From positions 124,001 to 188,000 of the forward strand of contig JASPKZ010004952.1 of NCBI GenBank assembly GCA_030220185.1: 64,000 bases of DNA, given 5' to 3'. The position numbers and the translations under genes are program-made. The notes beneath the pieces were generated by a model. The model was not told where the DNA came from. It saw only the letters and a program-made list of their open reading frames with translations, and made no database searches. Of the stretch, positions 1 through 10,104 are shown piece by piece. Source of the stretch: Diploptera punctata. Taxonomy: Eukaryota > Arthropoda > Insecta > Blattodea > Blaberidae. The first letter of the stretch is position 1, and every line of letters starts with the position of its first letter.

Positions 1-211
1 TCTATTTTTGACTGTAAGAGAGTGAAATACATTTTCTTACACGCTTAAAGATAAACAGTTATTCAACTAATGAAATTGCAGTCATACATTTAGTTATAAT
101 AAGAAATGGGAACCTCATAAATTTATTTCCCATAATTAACTTATGAATACAACTGGTTGTTTATATAACAACTGGAACTTAGCTCAGAAGAAGTATAGGT
201 AGCACTACAAC

Positions 212-392
212 TCATTTTGAGCCTTGGCTGCTGACAAGATCTTCCTCTCCATTCATCCCTGTCCGAAGCCTTCCTTCTCCATACTCTTATACCAAGCTTC
301 TTATATTTTCAACTATTCCATCTAACATTGTCAACTTTGGTCTGCCTATTCTTCTAATTCCTTCAGGTTTTAGCAGTGTGAGTTTTTGGAAA
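212..392 (-). pseudogene. LINE reverse transcriptase C-terminal remnant
   Basis: Read on the minus strand, the segment encodes a GIRRIGRPKLTMLDG-like stretch followed, after a one-base frame change, by KKLGIRVWRRKASDRDEWRG. This is the usual tail of insect non-LTR retrotransposon reverse transcriptases: basic GRPxxRW block, then a VxxWRxxAxDRxxWR block. Nothing upstream of the tail is left, so it is a 5'-truncated dead copy. The clade cannot be told from the tail alone. The call rests on the two motif blocks being in the right order and spacing. Confidence 0.6.
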
Positions 393-1716
393 TACTTTAC
401 AACATGTGACACGAAAAATTGTTCTAACTTCCAATTATACACCATGCACATGTGCCAACACACAAGCAGTTTACACTATGGAATCACGGGATGCAACCAA
501 CATATACACAATATTCGAACTCGCATTGTCAATGAACTTAGGTGCTCTAACCTGTGAAAGAACATCCTAAAAGCTAACCTAATGTAATTTAAGTACTCTA
601 ACTTGTGAAAAAATGCGTGCTAATTTTATTTAATGTAAGTTAATTAGTACAGACTCTATGTTGGCTGCACTGGAACACAGAATATTCATTAAAATCAATA
701 TGTTTGCCACATCTTCATGTAGCTTAATATCGTGAAAAAATATATTCAATAATCGTTAGAAAACATGTAAAAATCATTGTAAATGGTGGGAAATAATTTG
801 AAAAATGAAACCCTAAGAATAAAATTTGACAGGAGTTTATGAAGGAATTGAAAAAGTAGTATCACAGGTTGTAAGTTTAGCCAAGCTTTTGTAATAGGAT
901 TGTCCTCCGTCACCCTGATAATATGGCCAACCCAACATAATATAGCTATCTTTATCCAAAGAGATGTCTAGCTTCAATCTTGTTCACTTTCTAAACAATA
1001 GATATTTTACAGGATAGGGTTCTCAATCCTATGCCAAACCCGCAACTTGGAGGACCAATTTATATCCATGGAGTCAAGTTGGCCCAGCTATACTATCAAA
1101 TAATGGGTGTTTTTTTAGTTACTTTCTATGACACACATGAACTAACTGTCAACCATTTCTACCTCGAAATTTCTCTCAGAGAAGCGTTGTGATGTACCAA
1201 GGCTGTATCTAAAAAATCACATGCTGCTTTTAACTGCAAGACACTAAAATCCAGCATCAAAGTTCTCATTTAAACTCAGGGGAGTAATACAACTCCTGAA
1301 TTGGTGAAATGGATAACTCTGACAACCTGCCTGCACTACACACTGCTTTACTCATGCAGGGACTCCATCTGATTTGCACAGTGGATTGCCATTGCTGGAT
1401 TCTGGCTTCAATTTCTGTGCCTTGCAGTTAAAAATGGCACACAATTTTTTTAACAAGATCTTGGTACATCACAAATTGGGAGAAATTTCAAGGTAGGTTG
1501 TTTCGGCATGCTATGGTTCACTGTTCCCTTGTAAGTTAGAGAAATTCTTGTACCCAACCACTACATGGGGAGGCCTTGGATTTGTATGTCCTTGAAACTT
1601 CCCTCACTTAAATCTCTCATCCACCTTTTAGATCATAAAATTATGGTAAGAAAGTGCATGAAATACATAAGTAAATAAGGTAAATAAATATTGAGTACTT
1701 TAAAATTTGTAAACGT
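393..1716. other. no gene seen; downstream of the terminal host exon
   Basis: AT-rich sequence without a usable reading frame on either strand. It contains no recognisable repeat family member. If the minus-strand host gene is real, the part next to 1716 would be its 3' UTR; I see no clear canonical polyadenylation signal on the minus strand here. Confidence 0.5.
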
Positions 1717-2274
1717 TTAATTTTTATTTTTGATATGAAAACATTTCTCTATAGCCTCTTCTATTGCTTCCCTTACTATAGACACACTATTATTATCAAT
1801 TTCTTCGCTATTCTCCTTGATGACAACTTCTTCCATAATCTCAAAACATGCTTCAATATTTGAAGCAGTCTTGTTTTTCATTACATCCAATTCCTGTTTA
1901 TCTAAATTTCCTCTTTCTGCTATTTTTGTAAACACTTTTTCTAAAACATTCTCTACAGCGTAAGATGCAATGTCTATTCCTCTGAATACATCTTCCACAC
2001 TCTCAACAATCACCTCTTTTACTATTTTTTCTTTAATAATAGGAATTTCTTCAAATGCCTTACTTATAGCCCAAGATATAATTTCATATCCAAATTGCTT
2101 CCAAGCAAGAAAATAGCTTCTCTGTATGTTTACTCTATTGCAGTCTTCAATAACTTCAAAAATACTTCTTTCACTATCTCGATTTAATTCTCGTACAGTT
2201 GCTTCGAAGGTTTCATCATATTTCCCAGGTAGTGGCGCTGCTGTATCTACGCCATAAATGTTTTTTTCTAATAC
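1717..2274 (-). CDS. terminal coding exon of an unrecognised host gene
   Basis: The minus-strand frame is open for 186 codons from a strong 3' splice site (T/G-rich tract then TTAAATAG, ending at 2275) to a TAA at 1719-1717. Starting at the splice site rather than the internal GTG gives VLEKNIYGVDTAAPLPGKYD at the N-side and CFHIKNKN at the end. Composition is acidic and helix-prone (EEVVIKENSEEID, IVREAIEEAIEK), with no signal peptide and no membrane span. It resembles no transposon protein I know. The exon starts in phase 0, matching the exons at 2930-3049 and 6274-6549 on the same strand, so I read it as the 3' end of the same gene. Function is unknown to me. Confidence 0.6.
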   Translation of the reverse strand, partial: VLEKNIYGVDTAAPLPGKYDETFEATVRELNRDSERSIFEVIEDCNRVNIQRSYFLAWKQFGYEIISWAISKAFEEIPIIKEKIVKEVIVESVEDVFRGIDIASYAVENVLEKVFTKIAERGNLDKQELDVMKNKTASNIEACFEIMEEVVIKENSEEIDNNSVSIVREAIEEAIEKCFHIKNKN

Positions 2275-2468
2275 CTATTTAACAAACACAAACAAACATT
2301 TGAGTAACAATCAACAATTGACAAGAAGTAACGCTATGACTACATAAATAGAAACAGATCAAAGGGATCTTCGTTGTGAAGAAGATTAAACTAAGCAAAT
2401 TCCTTAGTAACTCAAATTTATGGTCCCATTTTTCTATTTATGGAATATTAACAGTATTTATTGTGATG

Positions 2469-2860
2469 TTATTATTAATTTAACACTTCTCACCTTAGGA
2501 CAATTATATCTGAAGAGAAAAAAGTGTATATTTTCTCTTCAAATATAATTTATCTTTCAGCGAAAAGTGTTAAATCAATAATAAAAACATCGAAAGAAGC
2601 CCTACTGGCTTTATAAAGTAGTATTTAAATTCCCAATAAAAAGTCTTCTTAAATAAAAGCTGCCATTTGTGTAATGGAGCAATGGCTTGTAGCATTTGAC
2701 GCTTGGGAATTAACATGTATAAGAGAAAAATTTTTAGATTATAGGTTTAGGTAGCTCAGTTGGTTAGAGCAGTGGCAAAGAGAGTCAAAGGTCCTGGGTT
2801 CGAAACTGGTCTAGGTGTATATTTTTCTCTTCAAATTGTATTTATTGTGTTAAATTAGAG
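2469..2860 (+). repeat. tRNA-containing repeat (family SINE1), with an inverted partial copy at its left edge
   Basis: Right part: a conserved leader (AAGCCCTACTGGCTTT, TCCCAATAAAAAGTCTTCTT, GGGAATTAACATGTATAAG) followed by a tRNA-like body at 2743-2816 with A-box (TAGCTCAGTTGGTTAGAG) and B-box (GGTTCGAAACT), then ATTTTTCTCTTCAAAT. Left part: 2469-2516 is an inverted copy of 2532-2584 (about 50-bp arms), so the left edge folds back on itself. The same leader-body-tail order recurs at 54.1, 54.3, 56.0 and 59.3-60.3 kb. Confidence 0.75.
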
Positions 2861-2929
2861 AAACTCAATTATGATGTCAGCTTATTTAAAACTGTCATAC
2901 TGGCAAAAACATATCATGCATCACCTTAC

Positions 2930-3049
2930 GTTATCACCTATTTGAACATTGTATAATTCATCATCATCTCTTTTATCTCTTATCAGGAGCAAAGGTATCC
3001 GCAAAGCATCACTAATGGATCCTATTCTTTGGATCCATCTGGCTTTTTG
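2930..3049 (-). CDS. candidate internal coding exon of the host gene
   Basis: On the minus strand a 120-base, 40-codon open segment runs from an AG acceptor (CTGAAG, ending at 3050) to an excellent donor (GATAAC then GTAAGG at 2929). It starts QKARWIQRIGSISDALRIPL and ends DDDELYNVQIGDN. Both ends are phase 0, like the neighbouring candidate exons, and a TGACTAAT branch-like sequence lies upstream. The acceptor tract is only moderately pyrimidine-rich, and an alternative acceptor (ATTCAG) would give another phase. I do not recognise the protein. It is not similar to the mobile-element proteins in the window. Confidence 0.45.
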
Positions 3050-3639
3050 CTTCAGTTTGTTTAATAAAAAGTTTTTAAGGCATGCTGAATATTAGTCATA
3101 GTGTGCCATAGTCTGGTGATGGAGATACCATTTTAACTGTCAGGATAATCTCCCATAGCCTTCACATTGCAAGGTAGTGATTCCACTGCAAATCACCCCA
3201 CAAGTGGATGGGTTGTCCCTTCCGCTATAGTCGCTGTACAGAAGGATACCTTCTCCGCTGACTCCAAAGTTGTGATATATTGTATAATTGGATATCAATT
3301 TAAATAATATCTATCGATTCATTTTTCCATTCTTTATTATAAGTTAAACTAATATTATATTCAAATTAATGTTGGGAAATAATCATTTAAAAAAATTAAA
3401 CTTATATGTCTTTTAGGATAAATTGTCAATTTAAGGATTAATTAAATTGTACGATATACGTAGCAACTAATGCATTTACATTAATTCTTCAGGTTTAAAT
3501 CATATTGCACATCCATCCATAGCAATTCTGCCTGAAGGCAGGTCCTTCACTGCAGTCATAGCATTTTCATGCTATGCTTGCAGCTTTACTAGGGAATTGT
3601 AGGTGTGTAGCTTCCCGTTGCTTTCCACACCGGTGAAGG
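3050..3639. other. no gene seen; low-complexity and unclassified sequence
   Basis: AT-rich sequence ending in an (ATG)n run at 3640-3660. A GC-richer part at about 3110-3260 may be old repeat sequence, but I cannot match it to another copy in the window. Confidence 0.4.
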
Positions 3640-3838
3640 ATGATGATGATGATGATGATGCCATATGATTTCGGGGACCATTTGGGCCTTAGAGTTTTCC
3701 TGACATTTGTCTTACAGGTGAGGAAAAACCCCGATAAAAACCTCACCCAGAAAAACTGCCCCGACTGGGGATCGAACCCGGGCCCGCTGCATGATAAGGC
3801 AGCACTCTACCTCAAGACCACAGCGGTGGACTATACTG
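3640..3838 (-). mobile_element. SINE2 copy (tRNA-derived head), 3'-truncated
   Basis: On the minus strand it begins CCACCGCTGTGGTC, has the B-box GGGTTCGATCCCC, and continues into GAGGTTTTTATCGGGG and CTGTAAGACAAATGTCAGG. It matches the copy at 60975-61385 almost throughout its head. It stops at CATATGG and an ATC/ATG microsatellite, lacking the second half of the family. It sits at the edge of a decayed PLE. Confidence 0.8.
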
Positions 3839-4735
3839 CACATAAACATACAATATTCAAGAGATTAATATACAGATTAAAAAACATTCCATTAAGTGAG
3901 ACAAGTTTAAGAATAAATATAATCAAATTTTAAACTCAGCCAGGTTAAATGGCTTTGAAAAAGTGATAAAAATAAAATAATAAGTTAAATAAATTCAAAT
4001 AACAAAAGGGATTAAAAGAATAAATTACCTTTAATCTGATTCCAAGAAAGAAAAACAATTGAAGAAAATGACTTACCATCCTGGAATACCCATTAAATTT
4101 CATAAAAATATTTAACAAATTCAATATTATATTAGCACCGATAATGCCTAGATAATCTTATAATAACCAATAAAAAGTTAATACCCCAAATAGTAAAAAA
4201 TCTTATCAATTAGTTGCAAACACTGCAAGAAAATATTACATAGCAAAAACTAAAAGAAATTTAGATACTCATGCGAAAGAACACTTTAGAAATATTAAAA
4301 ATGGCAAAATTGAAAAATCAGCAATTGCAGCTCATAGTTTGCTAGAGAATCACAAAATTGCAAAAGAAATTAAACTTTTGAAACTTTCAGAGAAATCTTT
4401 GAAATTAACTGTTTGGGAAAATATATACATTCAGAAGAACAAATATAGAAACCATGAATTTTGAAGTTCCTGGCAAACAAAATTTTATCTCAAAGTTCAT
4501 CAAACTGGGATCCAAAGGCAGATGGAAAGTTTGTGAAAGCAGAACTTCGACAGTCAGAGATGAGGATAGAAGGAATGCTTTCAGACACTGGTCCTGTGAG
4601 AATCATGGAGTTTTATGAGGTCAGATGTATAAATTGTATCCAATTAATTTATATAAATTGTAAATTACCTCATAGTGTTACTTTCCATTGTAATTTTATT
4701 GTAATTTAGTTATGCTTATTTACCTACAGATATCA
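3839..4735 (+). pseudogene. decayed Penelope-like element, 3' part
   Basis: Fragments in several frames match the PLE at 7.7-8.9 kb: HKHTIFKRLIYRLKNIP (end of RT), CKHCKK (GIY-YIG region), and IEKSAIAAH and LxxWENIYIQKN-like words before the stop. The end carries the family signature: TTTTATGAGGT at about 4612, then ACCTCATAGTGTTACTTTCC. A degenerate hammerhead-like block (GATAGAAGGAATGCTTTCAGACAC) lies at 4570-4600. Many stops and indels make this an old copy. Confidence 0.7.
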
Positions 4736-5038
4736 GGGAGTGTCAAGTGGTTAGCTGATCACATCAAAGAGACACACAAAAGATACTAAGGTATTACTTT
4801 ATTGTTAAATATTACATAGAGACTTAGGGTCGATGGTTTGAACGCATTAGACAGTAAAAGGCATTCTCTGCTGAGAAAGTTTTATCCAAATACATTTTGC
4901 TTACTCAGAAATCTATTCATGCAGTAATAATTGTAAGCTACCTGACGAGGTACCTTAAGATTGTAGCTCAAGATAGAAACTTCGTGAAAATCCCGAAGGG
5001 AACCAATGTAGTTTGAAACCTTTGCAGCTTTATCCAAG
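4736..5038. other. no gene seen
   Basis: Unclassified AT-rich sequence between a PLE end and a small ORF. No repeat match noted. Confidence 0.4.
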
Positions 5039-5221
5039 ATGTCGGACCTTGATGACTTCGATCATGTTTTCGGTATACGCGGAGAAGAGGAATTTGATAG
5101 AGTCTACCAAAGAATTCAACTGGAAGAACAGGAGAATCGGCGTAATAATGCGCGACACAGACGTCGTATACGGTATTATTTGCGGGAAGCAAGCGTAAAT
5201 GCATTCCTCTATAGCAGATGA
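5039..5221 (+). CDS. short hypothetical ORF, perhaps the N-terminus of a DNA-transposon protein
   Basis: A 60-codon ORF begins MSDLDDFDHVFGIRGEEEFD and continues with a very basic segment (RRNNARHRRRIRYYLREAS) to a TGA. An acidic start followed by an Arg-rich block is what Harbinger-type transposases often show, but no catalytic motif follows and I see no terminal repeats around it. It could be a decayed transposase N-terminus, a host exon or chance. Two other frames are also open here, which lowers confidence. Confidence 0.25.
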   Translation: MSDLDDFDHVFGIRGEEEFDRVYQRIQLEEQENRRNNARHRRRIRYYLREASVNAFLYSR

Positions 5222-5409
5222 AAATAACGGAAGTGGTTTTATCACTGAGAATTCTGGGTAATTTGTTGCCAATATTACGAAAACGTCAACTTTCATTAAT
5301 GACCGGTAAGTCGGCCGTTAATTCGATCTCAGCAATTGCTCACGGTGAGTCAGCTCACCAGTGATTGGAAGTAATTTGAGTAGAGACTAATGTATTTGCA
5401 AACGACCCT

Positions 5410-6043
5410 TAAATTGGACCATGTTATGCATCAACTGGCTAAACACCATTTTAAAAAATTGAGATTTTGATGACATTTGATGCATTAGCTCACGGAGTAA
5501 GTGCATGCACACTTTTGGCACATCTTTAAATATAGCCTTATTATTAAAGAAAAATGGATATACCAAATGGGATCACAAATGCAATGATGATTTCTTTTGA
5601 AGGAACTATATTTAGAACCCAGAATACATACATAGATACCAGAACAACTGGATGAATAATTTGTGACGAATGAGTTCAGATAGACTTCCCAAGGCCATGC
5701 TTCGTTATTGTCTAACGAGATGAGATCTCTGGGCCGTCCAAGGGAATGCTGGATACAAAATTCATCAGTGAGATCATAACAGGTCTATAAGCCTAAGACT
5801 TGGTTGGATGAAGGAGAAGATTAAAGAAAAATGTAAATGCCATCAGTCCTACCCAGAGATTCTACGTTTTACAACAAATGGCTATGAAACTAGATCTTCA
5901 TAAATGCTAATCTAAATTTTTCATCATGCAGCTAAGCTGCGAATATTCCCACTCTTAGATTGTCGATGCATAACTTTAAACATATTTTTCTAAAACTTAC
6001 ATAATGGCACATAGCCGGTTGATGCATAATGCCATCCAATTTA
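5410..6043. mobile_element. putative non-autonomous DNA element with imperfect terminal inverted repeats
   Basis: 5410-5441 (begins TAAATTGGACCATG, includes TTATGCATCAACTGGCTA) is matched, inverted, by 6012-6043 (TAGCCGGTTGATGCATAA, ends CCAATTTA). About 26 of 32 bases agree. No transposase lies between the repeats. The interior contains a LINE tail at 5655-5830. No target duplication is obvious, so the outer limits are approximate. Confidence 0.4.
5655..5830 (+). pseudogene. LINE reverse transcriptase C-terminal remnant
   Basis: Plus-strand words RMSSDRLPKAMLRYC, then after a frame change RSLGRPREC and KTWLDEGED, line up with the better copy at 23.5-23.7 kb (RMSSNPIPKAVYNY, RGQRSLGHPMKRW). 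This is the C-terminal tail of an insect endonuclease/reverse-transcriptase LINE. Truncated and frameshifted. Confidence 0.6.
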
Positions 6044-6049
6044 GGTTGA

Positions 6050-6205
6050 GGTCCTTTTATGAATCTTCAGACATGGGACTAGCATCTTAGAATCCCTCCT
6101 AGAGGACTTATCCCTTGGATTTTTCCATCCTAAAAAATCCATCAACTGGGTTTGATCTTGTGACTCAGGACAAGAGGAAATGGAACTTACCTCCTAGTTC
6201 ACCTA
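6050..6205 (-). mobile_element. SINE3 copy (tRNA-like head), diverged
   Basis: Shares GATTTTTCCATCCTAAAAA, CAGACATGGGACTA and a B-box-like segment (rc of GGGTTTGATCTTG) with the copy at 22370-22535. On the minus strand the tRNA-like head comes first and the GGATGGAAAAATC body follows. There are only two copies here, so it is identified by mutual similarity. Confidence 0.5.
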
Positions 6206-6273
6206 AGCTAATACCTCATAGCATAACTTAGCATTCATTTTTTTTTTAAATTGCACAGAAATAACAGATATAC

Positions 6274-6549
6274 CTGATATTTTGAAATTGTTTCTCCTAT
6301 TTCAGATTTTGAAGATGTGTATGAAGAAAGTTCTTCTGGTGTAGATATCTTCTGGTCTTCAATCTCTGGCTGCTTGACAGGCTCCGACTCCTGTTCTCGG
6401 GAAAACATGAATGGTTCAGTGTTGAGTTTATAGTTGACATCTTCAGACAAATCTAGTTCTTCTTCGGCAAAATCATCTGGTTGCTGGTATTTCCTCACAT
6501 ATGCTGACTTAACTTGTTCAAACAAATTTGGCTCCTTTGATTCTACAAC
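6274..6549 (-). CDS. internal coding exon of an unrecognised host gene
   Basis: On the minus strand a 276-base, 92-codon open segment is bounded by a long pyrimidine tract plus ATTTTAG acceptor (ending at 6550) and a CAG/GTATAT donor (6274/6273). It begins VVESKEPNLFEQVKSAYVRK and ends SEIGETISKYQ. It is strongly acidic and Ser/Thr-rich in the second half (STPEELSSYTSSKSE), suggesting a disordered, possibly phosphorylated region. Both boundaries are phase 0. No mobile-element similarity is visible. Together with 2930-3049 and 1717-2274 it forms a consistent minus-strand gene model. I cannot assign a function. Confidence 0.6.
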
Positions 6550-6613
6550 CTAAAATACAAATATAGTGTAGAAAGTCAAAATAAAAAAACAAACAATCAA
6601 AAAAAAGACATTA

Positions 6614-6660
6614 TATTTGAAGAGAAAAATGTTTGCCTAGACCGAGACTCAAACCCTATT
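6614..6660 (-). repeat. SINE1 fragment (B-box end)
   Basis: TATATTTGAAGAGAAAAATG then GCCTAGACCGAGACTC is the reversed 3' end of the tRNA-containing repeat. It abuts the 5' side of the PLE at 6660. Confidence 0.65.
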
Positions 6661-8910
6661 TCCAAATTCAATAAAGAAAAAAGTAAACATACAAAAGAAG
6701 AAATTCAGGAATTTAGTTCAAAAATATAATGCAGATATCAAGGACAAAATTAATACTGAAGATAAAGAAAAAAGAAAAGTTAAGGCAACATCAAATAGTT
6801 TTCAACAAATAATAGATCACAATGAAGAAAATGTAGTGAATCTGTCAGAAGTGGTTTTAGATAATGAAGAAATTAAATTACTTAATAATGGCCTAAAAAC
6901 CTGCATCAGTTTTTCAGACAAAGTTGAAGATTACATTGCTGATATTGAAATTGGAATAAATTATATGACAATTGAAGATAAGGTAATTATTAGGAAAGAA
7001 ATTGGAAAGGTTTTAGAAGAAATTAAAGACTCTCAAAAAAAAAAAAAAATTAAAAGCAAAGAAAAATTTGGCAATTTTGAATAAAATTAACAAAAAAAAT
7101 TTAATACTTTCGAAAGCAGACAAAGGAAATAAAATAGTTATTCTTGACAAATTGGATTATACTGCGAGGATGGACAATCTCTTAGAATCAAAAGAATTTT
7201 TGGAATTGAAAAAAGATCCTTTACCTAAAGCTATTAAATCATTTGATAATACTTTGAAACAAATAAAATATACTTTAACAAAACAAGAAAAATTTAAATT
7301 AAAAGTGTCCAATCCATCGAATCCTAGAATGTAACGGTCTACCAAAGATTCATAAAATTGGTAATAAGATGAGACCTATAGTCAACAACATTGGTTCACC
7401 ATGCTATTATTTATCTAAATGGCTGGTACAAAAATTTAATGAGTTTCCCAAATTTGACACTAAAAGTATTCAGAACTCTTTGGAATTGGTTGACAAATTG
7501 AAAAATATGAGTCTAGGACATGATGACAGATTGGTTTCATTTGATGTAATTTCATTGTTTCCTATAGTATACCAGTTGAAAAAATGCTAAATTTTTTGAG
7601 GAAATGGTTAGTTAAGTTCTCTAAATATTAAAAATGAAATATTAGAGGAATATATAACTCTTACTAAGCTATGTGTCAGTAATTCTTATTTTACCTATAA
7701 TGAAAAATTTTACCAACAGGTTTCGGGTTTGTCAATGGGTAATCCGCTCTCACCATTTTTAGCTGATTTGTTCATGAGTTACTTGGAGTGTCAAATCACT
7801 AAAGCATACCCATGGATGTTTAAGACTTGGTACAGATATGTGGATGATATTTTTGCAATAATAAATTCTAAAGATATTGAAGATGCTCTTAAATTATTAA
7901 ACCTTCAGGATGAATCAGTAAAGTTTACCGTTGAATTAGAAAAAGAAAAGAAAATTCCTTTTTTGGATTTATGTATAATTAGGAATGATCAAACACTGAA
8001 AATTGAATTTGATATATTTAGAAAAGGAACTCATACAGATAATTACATTAAATCATCAGGCTTCAATCACATTGCTCATAAGCATGCAATATTCAATAGC
8101 TTAATTTACAGATTGACAAATGTACCATTAAACGAAGAAAATTTCAATAAAGAGTTTAAACATATTTTAAACACTGCTAGATTAAATGGTTTTGATAAAG
8201 AATTAATTATAAATAAGTTGAAGAAATTCAAACACAATAAAAGACTTAATGAATATACTACTCTACAAAATTGCAAAGAAAAGAAAAAATACAAGAAAAT
8301 TACTTACCATCCTGAAATGCATAGGAAATTTCAAAAAATTTTTGGACAAATACAACATTTCTTTGGCACCAATAAATAAATTTAGTCTGGGTAATCTTCT
8401 AAGTACCAATAAAAAAGTCAATGTTCCAGACAGTAAGAAATCTGGAATTTATCAAATAAATTGTGAAGATTGCAATAAAGTTTATATAGGAAAAACAAAA
8501 AGGAATTTGGAAATTCGGACAAAAGAACATTTCAGAAATATTAAAAATTGTGAAATTGAAAAATCTGCAATTGCTGCACATAGTTTATTAGAACATCATA
8601 AAATTGGAAGAGAAGCTAAACTTTTTAAAACAAGTAGAGAAACCTTTGGAATTGACAGTTTGGGAAAAAATATACATTCAGAAAAACAAAAATAGATCAA
8701 TGAATTTTGATATCCCTAACGAAATTACATTGATTTCGAAGTTCATAAATTCAACCATAGATGGCAGCACTGAAGATGGCGACAATAGAATAGTTGACGG
8801 CCGAAGAATTTCATCAGTCGGAGTTATGGCTGACGATGAACATGATTATGTTTGAAATCGCGATATCATGGAAGCATGAATCCTATGAGGTGAGTTGTAA
8901 ACAATATATT
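6660..8910 (+). pseudogene. Penelope-like retroelement, nearly full length, broken by indels
   Basis: Reads, across several frames, as one PLE polyprotein: an N-terminal part (SFSDKVEDYIADIEIGINY), KADKGNKIVI, GLPKIHKIGNKMRPIVNN (the PLE GLPKIHK motif), FDVISLFP (RT motif A), LSMGNPLSPFLADLFM (motif B), YRYVDDIFAI (motif C) and IPFLDLCI. A GIY-YIG endonuclease follows (GIYQINCEDCNKVYIGKTKR). Compared with the 40-43 kb copies, it carries a poly-A tract change near 7035, an extra A at about 7334, two extra bases near 7569, a 4-base duplication near 7612 and single-base changes near 8340 and 8625. No reading frame is intact. The 3' end carries a hammerhead motif and ATGAGGTGAG. Confidence 0.85.
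8824..8871 (+). ncRNA. hammerhead ribozyme motif at the PLE 3' end
   Basis: Core CTGACGA at 8830-8836, one unpaired T, helix II GAACAT/ATGTTT around GATT, GAAA at 8854-8857, helix III ATCG/CGAT with no loop (palindromic, so two molecules would be needed), then A as the cleavage-site base at 8865. Helix I pairs TTATGG (8824-8829) with TCATGG (8866-8871). The layout is a type I hammerhead as known from PLEs. Two identical motifs occur at 40237-40284 and 43063-43110. Confidence 0.75.
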
Positions 8911-8940
8911 CTCCGATAAATTTGAATAATTAGTCATATT

Positions 8941-9070
8941 CCACCTCATACTCCATTATCTTCAAGCATGGAACCGCAGCAACAGAAAAAGTTATAAAGA
9001 TGGCTGAAGATGAGAGGAATGCCTGTCAAAACTGCAGTTCCATGCTTGAAGATCACAGAGTATGAGGTGA
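8941..9070. repeat. inverted pair of PLE termini with a hammerhead-like motif
   Basis: CACCTCATACTCCATTATC followed by TTCAAGCATGGAAC (8942-8975) is repeated inverted at 9035-9067 (TTCCATGCTTGAAGATC, GTATGAGGTG). The plus arm holds core CTGAAGA (9004-9010), an unpaired T, helix II GAGAGG/CCTGTC with one mismatch, AAAA where GAAA is expected, and a palindromic helix III ACTGCAGT then T. It looks like a decayed hammerhead of another PLE subfamily. Confidence 0.55.
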
Positions 9071-9149
9071 GATCCGACTCATTTTTTTATCAAATAACCT
9101 GAAAACTCTTAATGTTACTTCACATAACTAATTTATGAAGTTTACAGTT

Positions 9150-9876
9150 AATTTAAACTAAAAAATATTATATTTAAATTAATATTGGGAAGTAAACATT
9201 ATGAGGTTATATCATTAATAGTGAGTGGAGAACTTATTTTTATCGACTCACCTCATATATTTTCAAATTTCTTTGATACCAATGGTTTCAGACAAAATCA
9301 TGTCCCTCTTCAGTCATGGCTTCCACTGATGAAATTCTGTGAATGTTGATTTCTCTAATGACATCACCTCTTGTGTTGCCATCTTTCATTGGGATTATAA
9401 ACTTTGTAATTAAATTTTTATCCACTGGAATATTGAAATTCATAGATCGATATTTATTCTTCAGAATAAATATCATTTCCCAAATTGTCAATTCCAACGG
9501 TTTATCCAATTGTTTCAATATTTCGCCTCTTTTTCAATTTTATGATGTTCTAGCAAACTATGTGCAACAATTGATGATTTTTCAATTTCACAATTTTTAA
9601 TATTTCTAAAATGTTCTTTAGTGCATGTTTCCAAACTCCTTTTTTGTTTTTCCTATGTATATTTTGCTAGAATCAATACAATTTATTTGATAAATTCCAG
9701 ATTTCTTACTGTCTGGGATGTTGATTTTTTTATGGGTACTTAGAAGTTTTTCCAGACTAAATTTATTTATTGGTCCAAAGTAATGTTGTATTTGTCAAAT
9801 ATTTTTTGAAATTTCCTATGTACTATTGGATGGTAAGTAATTTTCTTGAAATTCTTCTTCAATTCAATTCTTCAAT
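9150..9876 (-). pseudogene. PLE 3' half, minus-strand arm of a head-to-head pair
   Basis: On the minus strand: KITYHPIVHRKF-like linker, a frameshifted GIY-YIG part, then KQLDKPLELTIWEMIFILKN and MNFNIPVDKNLITKFI, ending in TATATGAGGTGAGTCGA. It is clearly the same subfamily as 9880-10104 plus 20485-21125, which runs in the opposite orientation. The two arms meet near 9876, giving a head-to-head inverted dimer. Indels disable the frame. Confidence 0.75.
9271..9319 (-). ncRNA. hammerhead ribozyme motif in a PLE terminus
   Basis: On the minus strand: CTGAAGA core, one unpaired G, helix II GGACA/TGTCT, GAAA, helix III ACC/GGT closing a three-base loop, then A as cleavage-site base. A short helix I forms from TGA and TCA. 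Unlike the other copies here, helix III has a loop and could work as a monomer. The partner copy near 21020-21075 keeps helix III with a changed loop (ACC GTC GGT) but has lost the core (CTATAGA). Confidence 0.65.
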
Positions 9877-9879
9877 CCT

Positions 9880-10104
9880 TTGGAACATAAACATGCAATA
9901 TTTAATAGCTTCTTATATAGATTGATAAAGGTCCCATTAAAAGGAGAAAATTTTAAGAAAGAATATGAGAATATCCTAAATATAGCCAGATTAAATGGTT
10001 TCAATAAGAGTATAATATCTAACAAATTAAAGAAATTCAGAAAGATAAAACAACTTAAAGAATGCTCTACCCTACAAATTGTTAGTAAAGAAAAGTATTA
10101 TAAA
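9880..10104 (+). pseudogene. PLE, plus-strand arm, 5' piece before the LTR-element insertion
   Basis: Encodes EHKHAIFNSFLYRLIKVPLK and NILNIARLNGFNKSIIS, matching the end of the RT domain in the 42.4-kb copy. The frame stops where the LTR element begins, and the PLE resumes at 20485 with KITYHPIVHGKF. The element was therefore split by a later insertion. Confidence 0.75.
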
